DNA of 64,000 nt from JACVRN01 sp036389255 (GTDB taxonomy: Bacteria; Acidobacteriota; Blastocatellia; Pyrinomonadales; Pyrinomonadaceae): the NCBI GenBank assembly GCA_036389255.1, contig DASVQI010000001.1, positions 62,001 to 126,000 of the forward strand, written 5' to 3'. Made by a program: the position numbers and the translations under genes. The notes beneath the pieces are model-generated. The model searched no databases. It was not told the origin of the DNA and saw only the letters and a list, made by a program, of their open reading frames with translations. Below, piece by piece: positions 8,751-21,700 of this stretch; within the stretch, counting starts at the first letter, position 1; each line of letters starts with the position of its first letter.

Positions 8751-9272
8751 ATGGATCCTTTCGTCGCTGAAATTCGAATCTTCCCGTTTAACTTTGCACC
8801 GAAGGGATGGGCCTTTTGTGACGGGCAGTTGTTGCCGCTCTCGCAGAACACTGCGCTCTTCTCCCTGCTGGGCACGACCTACGGAGGGGATGGCAAATCC
8901 ACCTTCGCGCTCCCGGATTTGCAGAGCAGAGCGCCCATGCATCCCGGACAGGGAAACGGCCTTTCGCTTCATGACCTGGGCGAGGAAGCAGGCTCAGAAA
9001 CCGTGACGCTGCTACAGTCTGAGATTCCGGCGCATCAACACATCCTGATGTGCCTACCCGCCCCGGCTGACACAAACCTGCCCGACGGTACAAGCATCGG
9101 TAGAACGCAAAACGCGACGCCTTATCTTCCCCCTGCGGGCGCGCCGCTGACTCCGATGGCTTTTCAATCGCTGACGATTGCGGGCGCTAGTCTCCCGCAT
9201 AACAACATGCAGCCCTATCTGACCCTGAACTTCTGCATAGCCCTTCAGGGCGTCTTCCCGCCACGAACTTAA
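8751..9272 (+). CDS. Tail-collar domain protein 3 (microcystin-dependent protein family)
   Basis: A 173-residue third paralogue. I chose the ATG at 8751 because AAGGAG lies 8 nt upstream and its N-terminus MDPFVAEIRIFPFNFAPKGW aligns with the other two; a longer frame from 8688 would overlap gene 2. Collar signatures LLGTTYGGDGKSTFALPDL and the C-terminal NNMQPYLTLNFCIALQG are intact. It is slightly longer because of an inserted loop near residues 75-125. It is the last gene of the trio and is followed by a hairpin terminator. Confidence 0.95.
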   Translation: MDPFVAEIRIFPFNFAPKGWAFCDGQLLPLSQNTALFSLLGTTYGGDGKSTFALPDLQSRAPMHPGQGNGLSLHDLGEEAGSETVTLLQSEIPAHQHILMCLPAPADTNLPDGTSIGRTQNATPYLPPAGAPLTPMAFQSLTIAGASLPHNNMQPYLTLNFCIALQGVFPPRT

Positions 9273-9305
9273 GAAGGCGCTAGACAGATGTCAGGCCGAA
9301 AGAAT

Positions 9306-9346
9306 CAGGATGGCGCGTCATTTAACGTGCGCCATCCTGTATTTAT
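9306..9346 (+). terminator. Terminator of the tail-collar operon
   Basis: An 11-bp stem (9306-9316 with 9329-9339, CAGGATGGCGC / GCGCCATCCTG) is followed by the T/A-rich TATTTATAAT, 35 bp after the third collar stop codon. Confidence 0.6.
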
Positions 9347-9452
9347 AATGTACCTGCTTTTCAGGGCTATATAAGTAGGACGGAACCTGAAAGGCGAGCG
9401 GCCCGGTCAAGAAAAAAGGCCGGCCACCATTCAATAATTGGGCCACGGTAAA

Positions 9453-9481
9453 TTGACATTTTAATGTTCTTAAACTACTCT
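9453..9481 (+). promoter_or_regulatory. Candidate promoter for the giant surface protein gene
   Basis: A perfect TTGACA (9453-9458) is followed 17 bp later by a weak TACTCT (9476-9481), giving a leader of about 230 nt before the ATG at 9715. The 9273-9714 gap contains only this and the collar terminator; I see no gene in it. Confidence 0.35.
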
Positions 9482-9714
9482 AGCTGAGGCGTAGACTGGC
9501 CTGTTTAACGTTTCCCGTCCTCTAAGGCCACCCTTGCTGTCTGTAAGTTGTCTTTTATTGTTTCATTACACTGCTGAATTGAGCCAGTTCGTTTCCACGG
9601 TTTTGCACCTCTCATGAGGATTTAGCTGGGCGCAAACCCTCGCCCTGCCCCTTAATTTCATTGCAGCGCCACTGAAGTCGCGCGTGCGCCGTCGCCGCTA
9701 ATCGAGGAGTTCGT

Positions 9715-12700
9715 ATGAGAAAGTCATTCCCCCGCCTGTCTGCCCGCAACTACAGGCTATTCGTCATCTGTGCCGTTTTGGCAGGACTGGTAAGCTTCGG
9801 CATATCCGCTTCCTCGCACTCAGGCGACGACTCTTCCCGGCGTGACGCTTCGGCAGCCGCGACAGGAAAGAATGGCCCAGCCGCTTTCATCAACTCCGTC
9901 CTCAATTTCCCCATGCCGTTGCCCTCGATTACGGCGACCATGACGGGCCAGATTGTCGGAGACGCGGGCGAAGTTGGCAAGGCGGGCGTCAACGAGACGA
10001 TTCGCTACACCGTCACCATCACAAACGGCGGCCCTGACCCTGCTACTAATCTCAAGCTCGAAGATAGTATTGACCCTAATACTACCTTAGTGGGCGGCTC
10101 CATCAAGGTCTCTCCCTTAGCTGCGAATGAATCTTACACGTCGGTCGGCAACATGACGCTCAACTCGGGGCTCATAGGGACTCCGGGCACGTGTGCCAAC
10201 GCATCGGATAAGACAAGCGTTCTATGTAACGACACGCTCAATGCTAATAACACTACGACGACGATAACCAAGTTCGCTTCCACCTCTGCGGGACTCGGGG
10301 CCGGACAAACGCCGAACGGCACCAACACCATCACGACTGCCAACAACGGCACGGTGAAGCTCAACGCCAACGGCACCTTCACCTACGACCCGGCTGCCGG
10401 TTACGAGGGAACAGACGAATTCTGGTACAGGCTTGAGAACGAGGCGGGCAATGATGCCGCGAAGGTGTCCATCACGGTGGGCGGCGTAAACGGCATGGTC
10501 TGGTTCGTCAACACTAGCGGCTCCGTGGGCGGCAATAACGGAACGCAGGCAAAGCCGTTCCTGCTCCTGAGCGACTTCCAGAATGTTAACAACACAGGGG
10601 TCAGGCCGGGCGCGGCAAACAACGACAGCATCTTCCTGTATGAGAGCGGCGTGGGCTACGTTGGCCCATTGACGATGCGCTCCGGGCAGAAGCTCATAGG
10701 CCAGGACACAACCACCTCTCTGTCAACTCTGGGTGCGCCTGCGGCTCAGCCGGGCAACGCCTATCCGCCCGTCAATAATCCGAGCGGCGCGAATGTCAGT
10801 ATAACCAGCCTCTCCACCGGCATCCTTCTTAACTCGGGCAACACCCTGAGCGGCTTTACGCTCGGCGGCGGCGCTGCCAACAGTGCGCTTCAGGGCACTA
10901 ACTTCGGGACGCTATCGGTATCGGGAGTCAACATAAGCAGTAGCGGTCAGGCGATAAGCCTGACCACCGGCGCGTTGCAGGCACCGGGCGGAGGCACAGC
11001 AGCCTTCGGCACGATTTCATCCAGCGCAGGCACTAACGGCATATTGCTCAGCAGCGTCACCGGCTCGATGGCTACCACAGGCGGTACGCTCACGGGCACG
11101 GCCACAGGCGCAACCTTCAGCGTAGTCGGCGGAAGCGTGAGCGTGACTTTTAGCGGAGGCATCACGCAGGCGGCTAATAACGCGGCTGTCTCGGTGACGG
11201 GCGGGCACAACGGAACGATTATCTTCCAGACCGGAACCATCAGCGCCACGGCAGGCACCGGCTTACAGTTCAGCAACGCCGACGGCAGTTACCAATTCAA
11301 CGGCACGACGACGCTCGGCGGCGGCGACGCGGGCGTAGACATTCTTACCGATTCCGCAGGCACGTTTACCTTCGCCAGCACCACGACCATCACCAGCCCT
11401 TCAGGCACAGCCTTCAACGTGGACGGCGGCGTGTCAACTTCGACCGCGAACGTGACCTATAGCGGCAACATCACGCAGGCGAGCAACGCCGCGATGGTTT
11501 CTGTTACGAATCACAACACGGGCACGATTACCTTCCAGACCGGAACGCTGAACGCCACGAACGGCACAGGTCTGCAATTCAGCAACGCCGACAGCGCATC
11601 CTCTTATAGCTTCAACGGCACGACGACGCTCAACGGCGGTGACGCGGGCATAGACATCATCAGTGGCAGCGATGGCACCTTCACTTTCGGGGCGGCTACT
11701 TCAATTACGCGTGGCCTTAACGTAGCCGGCGAAGCCTTCAGACTGTTATCAAGCAACTCCAACGTAACCTATAGCGGAAGCATGGCGCTCAATACGAGCA
11801 CCGGCAACCTGATTTCCATTGACAATCACGATTCAGGAACTATCACTTTCCAGACTGGCAATCTTACTAAAGGCTCAAGCACGACGCAGGGCATAAGCAT
11901 ACAGAACTGTAACGGCGGCACTGTTAATATTAATAATCCGACCGTCACTATTGCGATGACTTCGGGTAATGCCGTATCGCTGACAAATAATAGCGGCGCT
12001 ACCATAAGCTTCAACCCTGCGGGCGGCGGCAACGGGATAGACCTGACCACCACGAGCGGAATAGGCTTCAACGCCACGGGCGGCGGAACCGTCACGGTGG
12101 CCGGAACGAGCAACACGATTGCGTCAACCACAGGCATAGCCCTGAACGTGACCTCCACGGAAATCGGCAGCGCTGGCCTGAACTTCGTGAGCATCGCGGC
12201 CAACGGCGCGTCGAGCGGCATCGTGCTTACCAGCACGGGCACGGCGGCTGGCAACGGCGGCCTGACCGTCACCGGCACCGCCACAGGCTCAGACCGTTGC
12301 GGCGGCACTATCACCAACACCAACACGCCGGGCACGGCTGCCACAGTCAACGCGGCGATTCCCGCAGAATGCACGGGCGGCACGATTCAGTCCACCACCA
12401 GCCACGGCATCATACTTAGCAGCACGAAGAGCCCTTCGCTCTCGCGCATGAGAATCCTGAACCCCGCGGGTGACGGAATCAATATTCTCACCGTCAACGG
12501 CTTTACGCTGACCAACTCTCTGATTACGGACAGTGCCGGAGTGGCGCAAGACCGTGGCATAGAGATGGGCGACTTCTCCACGGGCACGCCTGTCAACGGC
12601 ACTGTTACGATAACGAACTCTACGCTCGGGCCCACGCCGCACGACAACTTCGGAGTCGGCATAGCAAGCGGCACCTCCACGTGGAACATCACGGGCACGC

Positions 12701-15700
12701 TCTTTGACGATTCGCAGCTCAATAGCGGCTTCAACTTCGAGATTCGCAACGCGACCGTCAGCAACTTCACGATGAGCGGCAACGTGCTGAGGAATCAGTT
12801 TGCGGACGGCATGCAGATGCAGCCCGCCTCGAACGTCACGACGGCGACCATCACAACCTCTACTATTCAGAACAACACGTTCGTCGGTAACAACCTCGGC
12901 ATGGATTTGAACCATGACGGCGTTGCTAACATCACTTACAGGGTTCTGAATAACACCTTCCTGACGCATCAGGCGCAGGCGATTAACTTCTTCAGCTCAG
13001 CCGTGCAAGCGCCTACGACGGGCGGAACCCTGAACGGCCGCTTCGAGGGGAATGTAATCGGTGCATCCGGTTCGACAGCATCGGGCTCGGCTGCAGGCAA
13101 TGGTATTCGCGTCAACATCAACGGCGGCGCTGACGCCACCGTAGTTCTGCACAACAACACCATCCGAGAGACGCCCCGCGCGCGCGGCATCGAAGTGATT
13201 TCGCGTAACGGCACCGGCGGGCTCGACGTGACAGTGACCAATAATACCGTCCTTCATACGAACCTTACCTATTGCGGGCCGGGTGAATCTTCACCATGCG
13301 ATGCGTCAGCCCCTTTGGCGGCGATTTTTATCCAGTCTAACTGCGTGGGCGTCTGCAATTCTCTGAGGGCGGACGTGCGCGGCAACACAGTGCCTTCCGG
13401 AGCGACAAGCGATATTCTCTCTACTTATATAGCAGTTGCGGAGACGAGCGGCCTCCCGAGCCCCGCCGGAAGCATCTCCACGGCGCAGTTGGTTGACAAC
13501 GCGCCGACTCCTAGCGCGAGCGGGACTGCGGAATTAACAGAATCACACACCAACCCGGCACATAACAATACAGGCAGCGCCGCCGCCGAATCGGATGTCA
13601 GCCTCATCTCCGGGCCGATTAACACGGTGGCGATGAACATGCTGCAAACGAATCAGCAGCAGCAATACTACGCGCTGAACAATTCTTCGGATAACAGCAA
13701 TAATTCATTACTGGCATTCTTAAATAGCAACAGAGATTTCTCTTCTATAAGTGAAGTGGTCAAGCCGGGGCTGGAAGCTTCCGGCAACGCGGCAACGAGC
13801 GCCGACGCGCGCGTGATTGAAGCGGGCGCTGCGCTCTCATCGAACGTGACCGGCACTGAGCTTTCATCTGTTTCCACGAGAACGGAAATCGAGAAGGGCG
13901 CGGCTGTGTCTCTCGCTCACGCCAGAAGAAGCCCGACGCTTACAAGCCGTCTGAGCGGCTTCTTCTCAACGGTCGCCGGCGCCGTGACGCCTTCGGCTCA
14001 CGCCGCGCCTGCGCCCATGCCCGCGCTTGAAGTCAATCAGTCATTGGGCACGCTGCCCGCGAACAAGAGCGTCGTTGTCGTCTTCGACGTGACGGTCAAC
14101 GGCCCGCATCCGTTCGCAAGCTACACCAACAACGCCACCATCAAGGCCGATGGCGTACCCGACACACAGAAGCAGGTAGTTACTCCGGGCGACAGGTACA
14201 ACAACACCACGACTCTATCGGCCGACCCGGCGAGCCCCGCCTTCACGGGTGACACGGTCACTTTCACTGCGACCGTCACTCCGAGTGAAGCGGTCGGCGT
14301 AGTCAATCCTGCGCTCGGCGGCTTCGTGCAGTTCAAGGACAACGGCGTCGCTATAGGCGCTCCCATCCCCTGCACGGCTGACGGAAACAACTGTATAGCT
14401 GTGCTGCCGACCAGCTCGCTCACGGCAGGCATGCACCCGATTACCGCAGAGTATCTGGGCGGAACCCATCACGAGCTTAGCAACAGCAGCGCGCTCAACT
14501 ACACGATTAGCGCCTGTACGAACAATCCGGTCGTCACCACTATTAATGACGGCACGGCTCCTGTGCCCGCAGGCAGCTTGCGCGAGGCTCTGGCTAACGT
14601 CTGCCCGAACAGCCCGAACAACACTATTACCTTCGCCACGGGCGCTGGACAGGCTTTCGACCCGGCGACAGGCCCGCACGTCATACAGCTTGCGGCCGCG
14701 CTCCCGGCTATCACTAAGAACATAATCATACAGGGGCCGGGCGCGAACATGCTGGAAGTGCGCGGCAGTCAGGCTGGCGCAGGCTTCCGCGTCTTTAGCA
14801 TCGGCAGCGCCGCGGCCAACGTCAACATCTCCGGCATGACCATCAGTGGCGGCGGCGATGCTCTGGGCGGCGGCGGTGTCAACAACGCGGGCACCCTGAC
14901 GCTCTCCGACTGCGCCGTAGGTACTTCTACCAACACCAACATCACCACCGGCGCCGGCGGCGGTATCTTTAACTCCGGCACGCTGACCATAGACAGATGC
15001 ACCATCAGCAATAACGTGGCTACAGTGAACGGCGGCGGTATCTCAAACGCCCCGCTCGCCACGCTGACGGTCAAGAACAGCACTATAAGCACGAACACTT
15101 CCAACGGCGGCGCTAACACCGGCGGCGGCGTCAATAACGCCGGAACGGCTACGTTCACGAACGTAACCGTGGCGGCGAACCTGCTCGGCGGCGGCATCGT
15201 GAATGCGAACGCCACGCCGACCTCCTTCACCATCGGCAACAGCATCGTTGCGGACAGTGCCGGCGGCAGCGACGACCTGACGGGCGTGTTCAACTCCGCA
15301 GGCTACAACCTGTTCGAGAACGCGGGCACGGCCACCATAGGCGGCACGACCACGGGCAACCAGACGGGCGTTGACCCGAAACTGGGCGCGCTATTTAACA
15401 ACGGCGGGCCGACGCTGACGCATGCGCTATTGAGTGGCAGCACGGCCATTGATGCGGGCGACAACACGCTTGCTACCAACGCGGGTCTGACCACTACAGA
15501 CCAGCGCGGCACGGGCTTCCCGCGCAAGATGGACGGTGCCGACGCGAACGCGGCTCAGACGGTGGACATAGGCGCATTCGAGCTTCATCCGTCGGTCGAG
15601 GACATCACGGACAAGACGTTCCCGGAGGATACTTCCCTCGAAGTCACCTTCAACATAGGTGACGCTACGGGCGCAGGCTCGCCGCTCATCACGTCTGTCG

Positions 15701-18700
15701 CTGCTACGTCCAGCAACGCGGCGCTTGTGCCCAATGGCAATCTGGTTATCAGCGCGGTCGCAGGCTCTGACACTCAGCGCAAGCTGACCATCACGCCCGT
15801 AGCGAACGCCAACTCGGCCACCAACGGCACGGCGACCATCACCGTCACGGTGACGGCCACCAACGGGCAGACGGCCACCGATACCTTCGTGGTCACGGTT
15901 TCTTCCGTGAACGACGGGCCCTTGGCAAACAATGACCCGAACTACATCACGGACGAGGACGTCGCGCTGACGGTCAACACGGCATCGGGCGTGCTGGCGA
16001 ACGACACTGATAGTGACAGTCCCGGCATGACGGCTGTTATCGTCACAAATCCGTCGCACGCACAGTCCTTCACGCTCAACTCGGACGGCTCGTTCAACTA
16101 CACGCCTGTCTCGAACTTCAACGGGACGGACACGTTCACATACAAGGCGAACGACGGAACGGATGACAGCAGCGCGGCCACCGTCACCATCACGGTCAAC
16201 GCCGTGAGCGACCCCGTGGGCACAGTCGCCTCGGGAGCCATTTCGGTTGCCGAGGACTCAACAAACAACGGCGGTGCGAACATGTCCATCACGGACGTAG
16301 ACGCGGCGATTGCGCCCAACGGCGTTTACGAGGTGTCGCTCTCAAGCACGCACGGCACGATGTCAATGACGACCATTGCTGGCCTGACGTTTACGGTAGG
16401 CGACGGCACGGCCGACGCGGCCATGACGTTCCACGGCACGCTCGCGAGCATCAACACGGCGCTGGCCACCGCGACGTACACGCCGGACGCGAACTATAGC
16501 GGCTCGGCTCAGATTAAGCTTGAGGCCACTGACACCTTCGGCGGCATAGTTGCGACCGGCACAGGGTTGGCGACCGCCGATAGCAATATAATCAACGTCA
16601 CGGTCACGGCCGAAAACGACGCGCCGACTTTGACCAACAACGGCCTGACGGTCAACGAAGGCTCGACCGGGAACACTATCAGCAGCGCTGAGCTGGCTCT
16701 GAGTGACCCCGACAATCCGGCTGCGACGACCCTAGTCTTCCAGTTGGCGTCCGTACCTGCCAACGGTACGTTGAAGAAGAGCGGAACTGCCCTCGGCCTC
16801 AACGACACCTTTACGCAGGACGACGTTGCTAATAACCGCATCACCTACGACCACAACGGCTCGGAGACAACGTCCGACAGCTTCAACTTTACTGCTACGG
16901 ACGGCACGAACAACATCGGCAGCACGGCGTTCAGCATCACCGTCACGCCGCAGAACGATGTCCCGGCCATAGGGACTAACGCGGGCCTGACGGTTGTTCC
17001 GGGAACCACCGGAACCATAGACAGTACCAAGCTGTCAGTCACAGACGCGGACAACGCTGCGACAAGCTTGGTCTATACGGTGGGCACCGCTCCCGTGAAC
17101 GGCGCGTTGAAGAACAACGGCACGCAGCTTAATGCTGGAGGCACGTTCACGCAGGATGACATCAATAACAACCTGATTACCTACACGCATAACGGTAATG
17201 CAGCGTTGACCGACAGCTTTACCTTCACCGTCTCGGACGGCGCGGGCGGCTCAATCGGCTCGACCACCTTCAACATCAACATCAACTGCTCGGCGAGCAC
17301 GGTTGTTACAACCACTGCTGACGCCGGGGCGGGCAGCCTGCGCGAGGCCATTCAGACGGCCTGCGCTGGCAACACCATCACCTTCAACCTGGATTCGAAC
17401 ACAGACCCGGGCTACGACTCGGTGACGGACACCTTTACCATCAAGCTGACGACCGGCGAGCTGTTGATTAACAGGAACCTGACAATAACGGGGCCGACTA
17501 ACCAGCGCGTGGTTATTAGCGGAAACAACACAGACCCGAACCCGGCCAACCGCAGCCGCGTCTTCAACGTTGCTTCGGGCACGGTCACAATCTCTAACCT
17601 GACCATCGCCAACGGCGAATCGCAGTTCGGCGGCGGCATATACAATCTGGGCAACCTGACGCTTAACAACGTCACGCTCACGGGCAACAAGGCCGTGACG
17701 ATTCTGGGAGTTGGCGGCGACGGCGGCGCGATTGACAGCAACGGCGGCACCTTGACCATCAACAACTCGACCATAAGCGGCAACACCGCAGATGGCGGCG
17801 GCGGCGGTTTACATCACTGCGGCAACTCCACAGGCGTCCTGAACAACGTGACTGTTGCCGGCAACCGTTCGGATGCGGACAACGCTTCTCCGGGCGAAGG
17901 CGGCGGTATTGAACAGGTGAGCAGCAACACCATCACCTTGAACAACACGATTGTCGCCGGAAACCTGAAGGGCACGGGCGGCAGCGAGAGTGCCAACGAC
18001 CTTGATGGTACTTTCCAGAGCGAAAACAGTCTGATACAGACTCCCGGCTCTGCGACCCTCACGGGCACTGGCAACATCACCGGCCAAGACCCGCAACTTG
18101 ACGTGCTGGCCTTTAACGGCGGGCCTACTCAGACGCGCAGGCTTCTGCCGGGCAGTCAGGCCGTCAATAACGGTAAGGACTCGCTGACCAGCGCCACGTT
18201 TGACCAGCGCGGCACGGGCTTCAACCGCAAGGTCGGAACGGTTGACATAGGCGCGTACGAGGTGCAGGCGGGAGTAGCAGACCGTCTTGCCTTCAACGTG
18301 CAGCCATCGAACACGAACGCGGGCGTTGCCATAGCTCCGGCTGTAACGGTTCGCATACTGGATGTCCTGAACAACCTGACCACCTCTACGGCGAACGTCA
18401 CTGTCGCCATAGGCACCAATCCGAGCGCCGGGACGCTTTCAGGCACGACCACGGTTGCTGCTGTCAACGGCACGGCCACCTTCAGCGACCTGTCCATCAA
18501 CAACATAGGCGCGGGTTACACGCTCACGGCCAGCAGCACAGGGCTGGCGGGCGCGACCTCCAACGCCTTCAACATCATCAGCGCCTCCATAGTCTCCGGC
18601 ACCAAGACCGTTAGCGGCACTAAGAGTATCGGCCAGACAATTACCTATACGATTACACTTACCAACAGCAGCCCCGGTGTTCAGTTGGATAATGCCGGTA

Positions 18701-21700
18701 ACGAGTTCACGGACGTTCTGCCCGCAGGCTTGACGCTAGTCTCAGCCAGCGCCACGAGCGGCACAGCCGTCGCCACAGTAGCTACTAATACGGTTACATG
18801 GAACGGCGCGCTGGCAGGCAACGGCTTCGTGACCATAACCATACAGGCCACCATCAACGCCGGGACTTCGGGGCAGACCCTCTCGAATCAGGGCTCAATC
18901 TCGTATGACGCGGACGGCAACGGTACGAATGAGGCTGCTGCCGTGACGGACGACCCGGGCGTGGCCGGTGCGAATAACCCGACCAGCTTTATAGTCAACG
19001 CCACCCCGACCATCACGCAGGTCGGCGTCACGCGCAATGCGGGCGACGCGGTTTCAAGCTCTACCATAGCCAACGTCAACGACCTTGAGGACGCGGAAAA
19101 TACTCTTGCTGTCACGGTCAATAACGGCGCGACCGCGACCGTCAACGGCGTGACCGTAAGCGGCCTGAGCGTGAGCGCGGCTGGCGTGGTGACGGCGAAC
19201 GTCGTGGCCGCGTGCGGTGCCACGAATGCGAGCTTTACACTGAAGGTTGCGGATAGCGGCGGGCTCAGCAGCACGGATACGCTAAGCGTCACCGTCAATG
19301 CGAACACCGCGCCTGTGCTCATTTACTCGACGCAGGCCGTGGATACGGGAGCATCGCTCAATATCACTCCGGCCACAGGCCCGACTGATACCAATCTCAG
19401 CAGCATCACGGTGCTGAGCACGGGAACCTACACGGGCGGGATTTCAGTCAATAACACGACGGGCGTAGTCGCCATCAGTAACGCAGCGCCCCTCGGGTCA
19501 CACACCATCACGATTCGCGCTACGGATAGCTGCGGCGTGAACACGGATGCTCAGTTCACACTGAACGTGAATAAGCACAACCAGACCATCACGTTCAACC
19601 CGCTAGCGAACAAGACGTTCGGTGACGCCGACTTTACAGTGAGCGCCACGGCCAGCTCTAATCTGGCGGTCACCTTCAGCGCCACGGGCAATTGCACGGT
19701 TACAGGCAATTCAGTCCACATCACAGGCGCGGGCTCTTGCACCGTCACGGCTTCGCAGGCCGGCGACCAGACTTACAACGCCGCCACGCCTGTACAGCAG
19801 AGCTTTACCATCAACAAGGCGAATACCACCACTACCGTCACCGTCGCCAACGCGGTCTTCGACGGGCAGCCGCATGGCGGCACCGCGAACGTGACTGGAG
19901 CGGGTGGCCTCAACCAGAACCCGGCTGTAACGTACACGGGGCGCAACGCGACCGTCTACGGGCCGTCAACGACTGCGCCGACGAACGCGGGCGAATACAC
20001 TGCTTCGGCAAGCTTTGCCGCCAACGCCGACTACAACGGCAGCAGCGACAGCAAGGACTTCCAGATAGGGAAAGCCAGCCAGACGATTACTTTCAGTCCT
20101 CTGACTGATAAGACGTTCGGTGACGCTGACTTTACAGTGAGCGCCACGGCCAGCTCTAATCTGGCGGTCACCTTCAGCGCCACGGGCAATTGCACGGTTA
20201 CAGGCAATTCAGTCCACATCACAGGCGCGGGCTCTTGCAGCGTCACGGCTTCACAGGCCGGAAACAATAACTTCAACGCGGCAGTAGATGTCCAGCGCTC
20301 CTTTAATATAGCCAAGCAGGCTACGACCACGAGCGTTTCATCTTCCGCCAACCCGTCCATTCCGGGGCAGAGCGTGACCTTCACGGCAACGCTCAACTGG
20401 AGCTCCGGCATTCTCACGGGTGCGGTTCAGTTCAAAGACGGAGGCGTGGACTTGGGCGCGCCCGTTAATTTGACCCTGAGCGGCGTGGCTACCTTCTCGA
20501 CCAACGCGCTGTCGGGCGGCAACCACAACATCACGGCGGTCTACAGTGGAGATGCTAACTTCCAGACCTCCACGGGCACTCTGGCCGGTGGTCAGAACGT
20601 AGGCATCACGACTGGCCTCAGCATAAACGACGTTACGGTAACGGAAGGTAATTCCGGCACCATTAACGCCGTCTTTACGGTCACGCTTTCACAGGCCAGC
20701 AACGTCGCCGTCACAGTGGACTACGCCACAGCCAACGGCACGGCCACCACAGCCGATAATGATTACCAGTCGGCCAACGGCACGCTGACCTTCAGCGTGG
20801 GAGAGACGACAAAGACCGTCACCGTCACGGTCAACGGCGATACCAAGAACGAGCCGAATGAGACGTTCTCCGTAAATCTGACGAACGCTCAGAACGCCAA
20901 CATAGGCGATAATCAGGGTCAGGGAACAATCACGAACGACGACACGCCGACCGTGCAACTGAGCAACAGCACCTACACCATAAACGAAGGTGCCAACAAC
21001 ACGCCGCAGGGCTTTACTTCACTGGCGGTAGACATCGTGCGCTCCGGCGACGCGTCCAATCCGGCCACAGTCAAGTACATTACCTCCGACGCGTCTGGCG
21101 GCAACGAGTGCAATCAGGTGACGGGACAGGCCTCGCAGCGCTGCGATTACATACTCGTAGGCGCGACCCTGCGCTTCGCCGCCGGAGAGACTACGAAGAC
21201 CATCCAAATCCCGATTATCAACGACGGTTATCAGGAAGGCGCGGAGTTCTTCAGCATAGAGTTGACGAACGGCGTTGGCGTCACTATCGGCTCGCCCTCG
21301 CAGGCTATCGTCACCATACAGGATGACGCGGCTGATGCTACGCCTACGACCTCTGCCAACAATCCTTATCTGTCGAATACGTTCTTCGTCAGGCAGAACT
21401 ACCTAGACTTACTGGGCCGTGACGCTGACCAGAACGGATTCACGGATTGGACGAACGTGCTGAACAACTGCGGGCCGCAGAAGGGCTTCATCGGAGCGCC
21501 GTTCAACTGCGACCGCGCACACGTCGCTCACGGGTTCTTCGGCTCTGTAGAGCTTACAAACAGTGGGTTCCTGATACACAGGCTGTTTGAAGTCGGTCTG
21601 GGAAGACTGCCTTTCTACAGGGAGTTCATACCTGACATGGCGACGCTGAGCGGCTTCAACCTGAGTCAGGCACAGCAGCAGCAGAACCTTGAAGACTACC

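Noticed and set aside
7725..9272. Prophage remnant suggested by tail-collar domains
   Set aside because: No capsid, portal, terminase, integrase or attachment site is seen on either side, and the three genes form a neat operon with good ribosome sites.
12971..13300. Possible split of the giant gene into two genes
   Set aside because: The frame is continuous through the beta-helix with no stop codon and no internal ribosome site or start.
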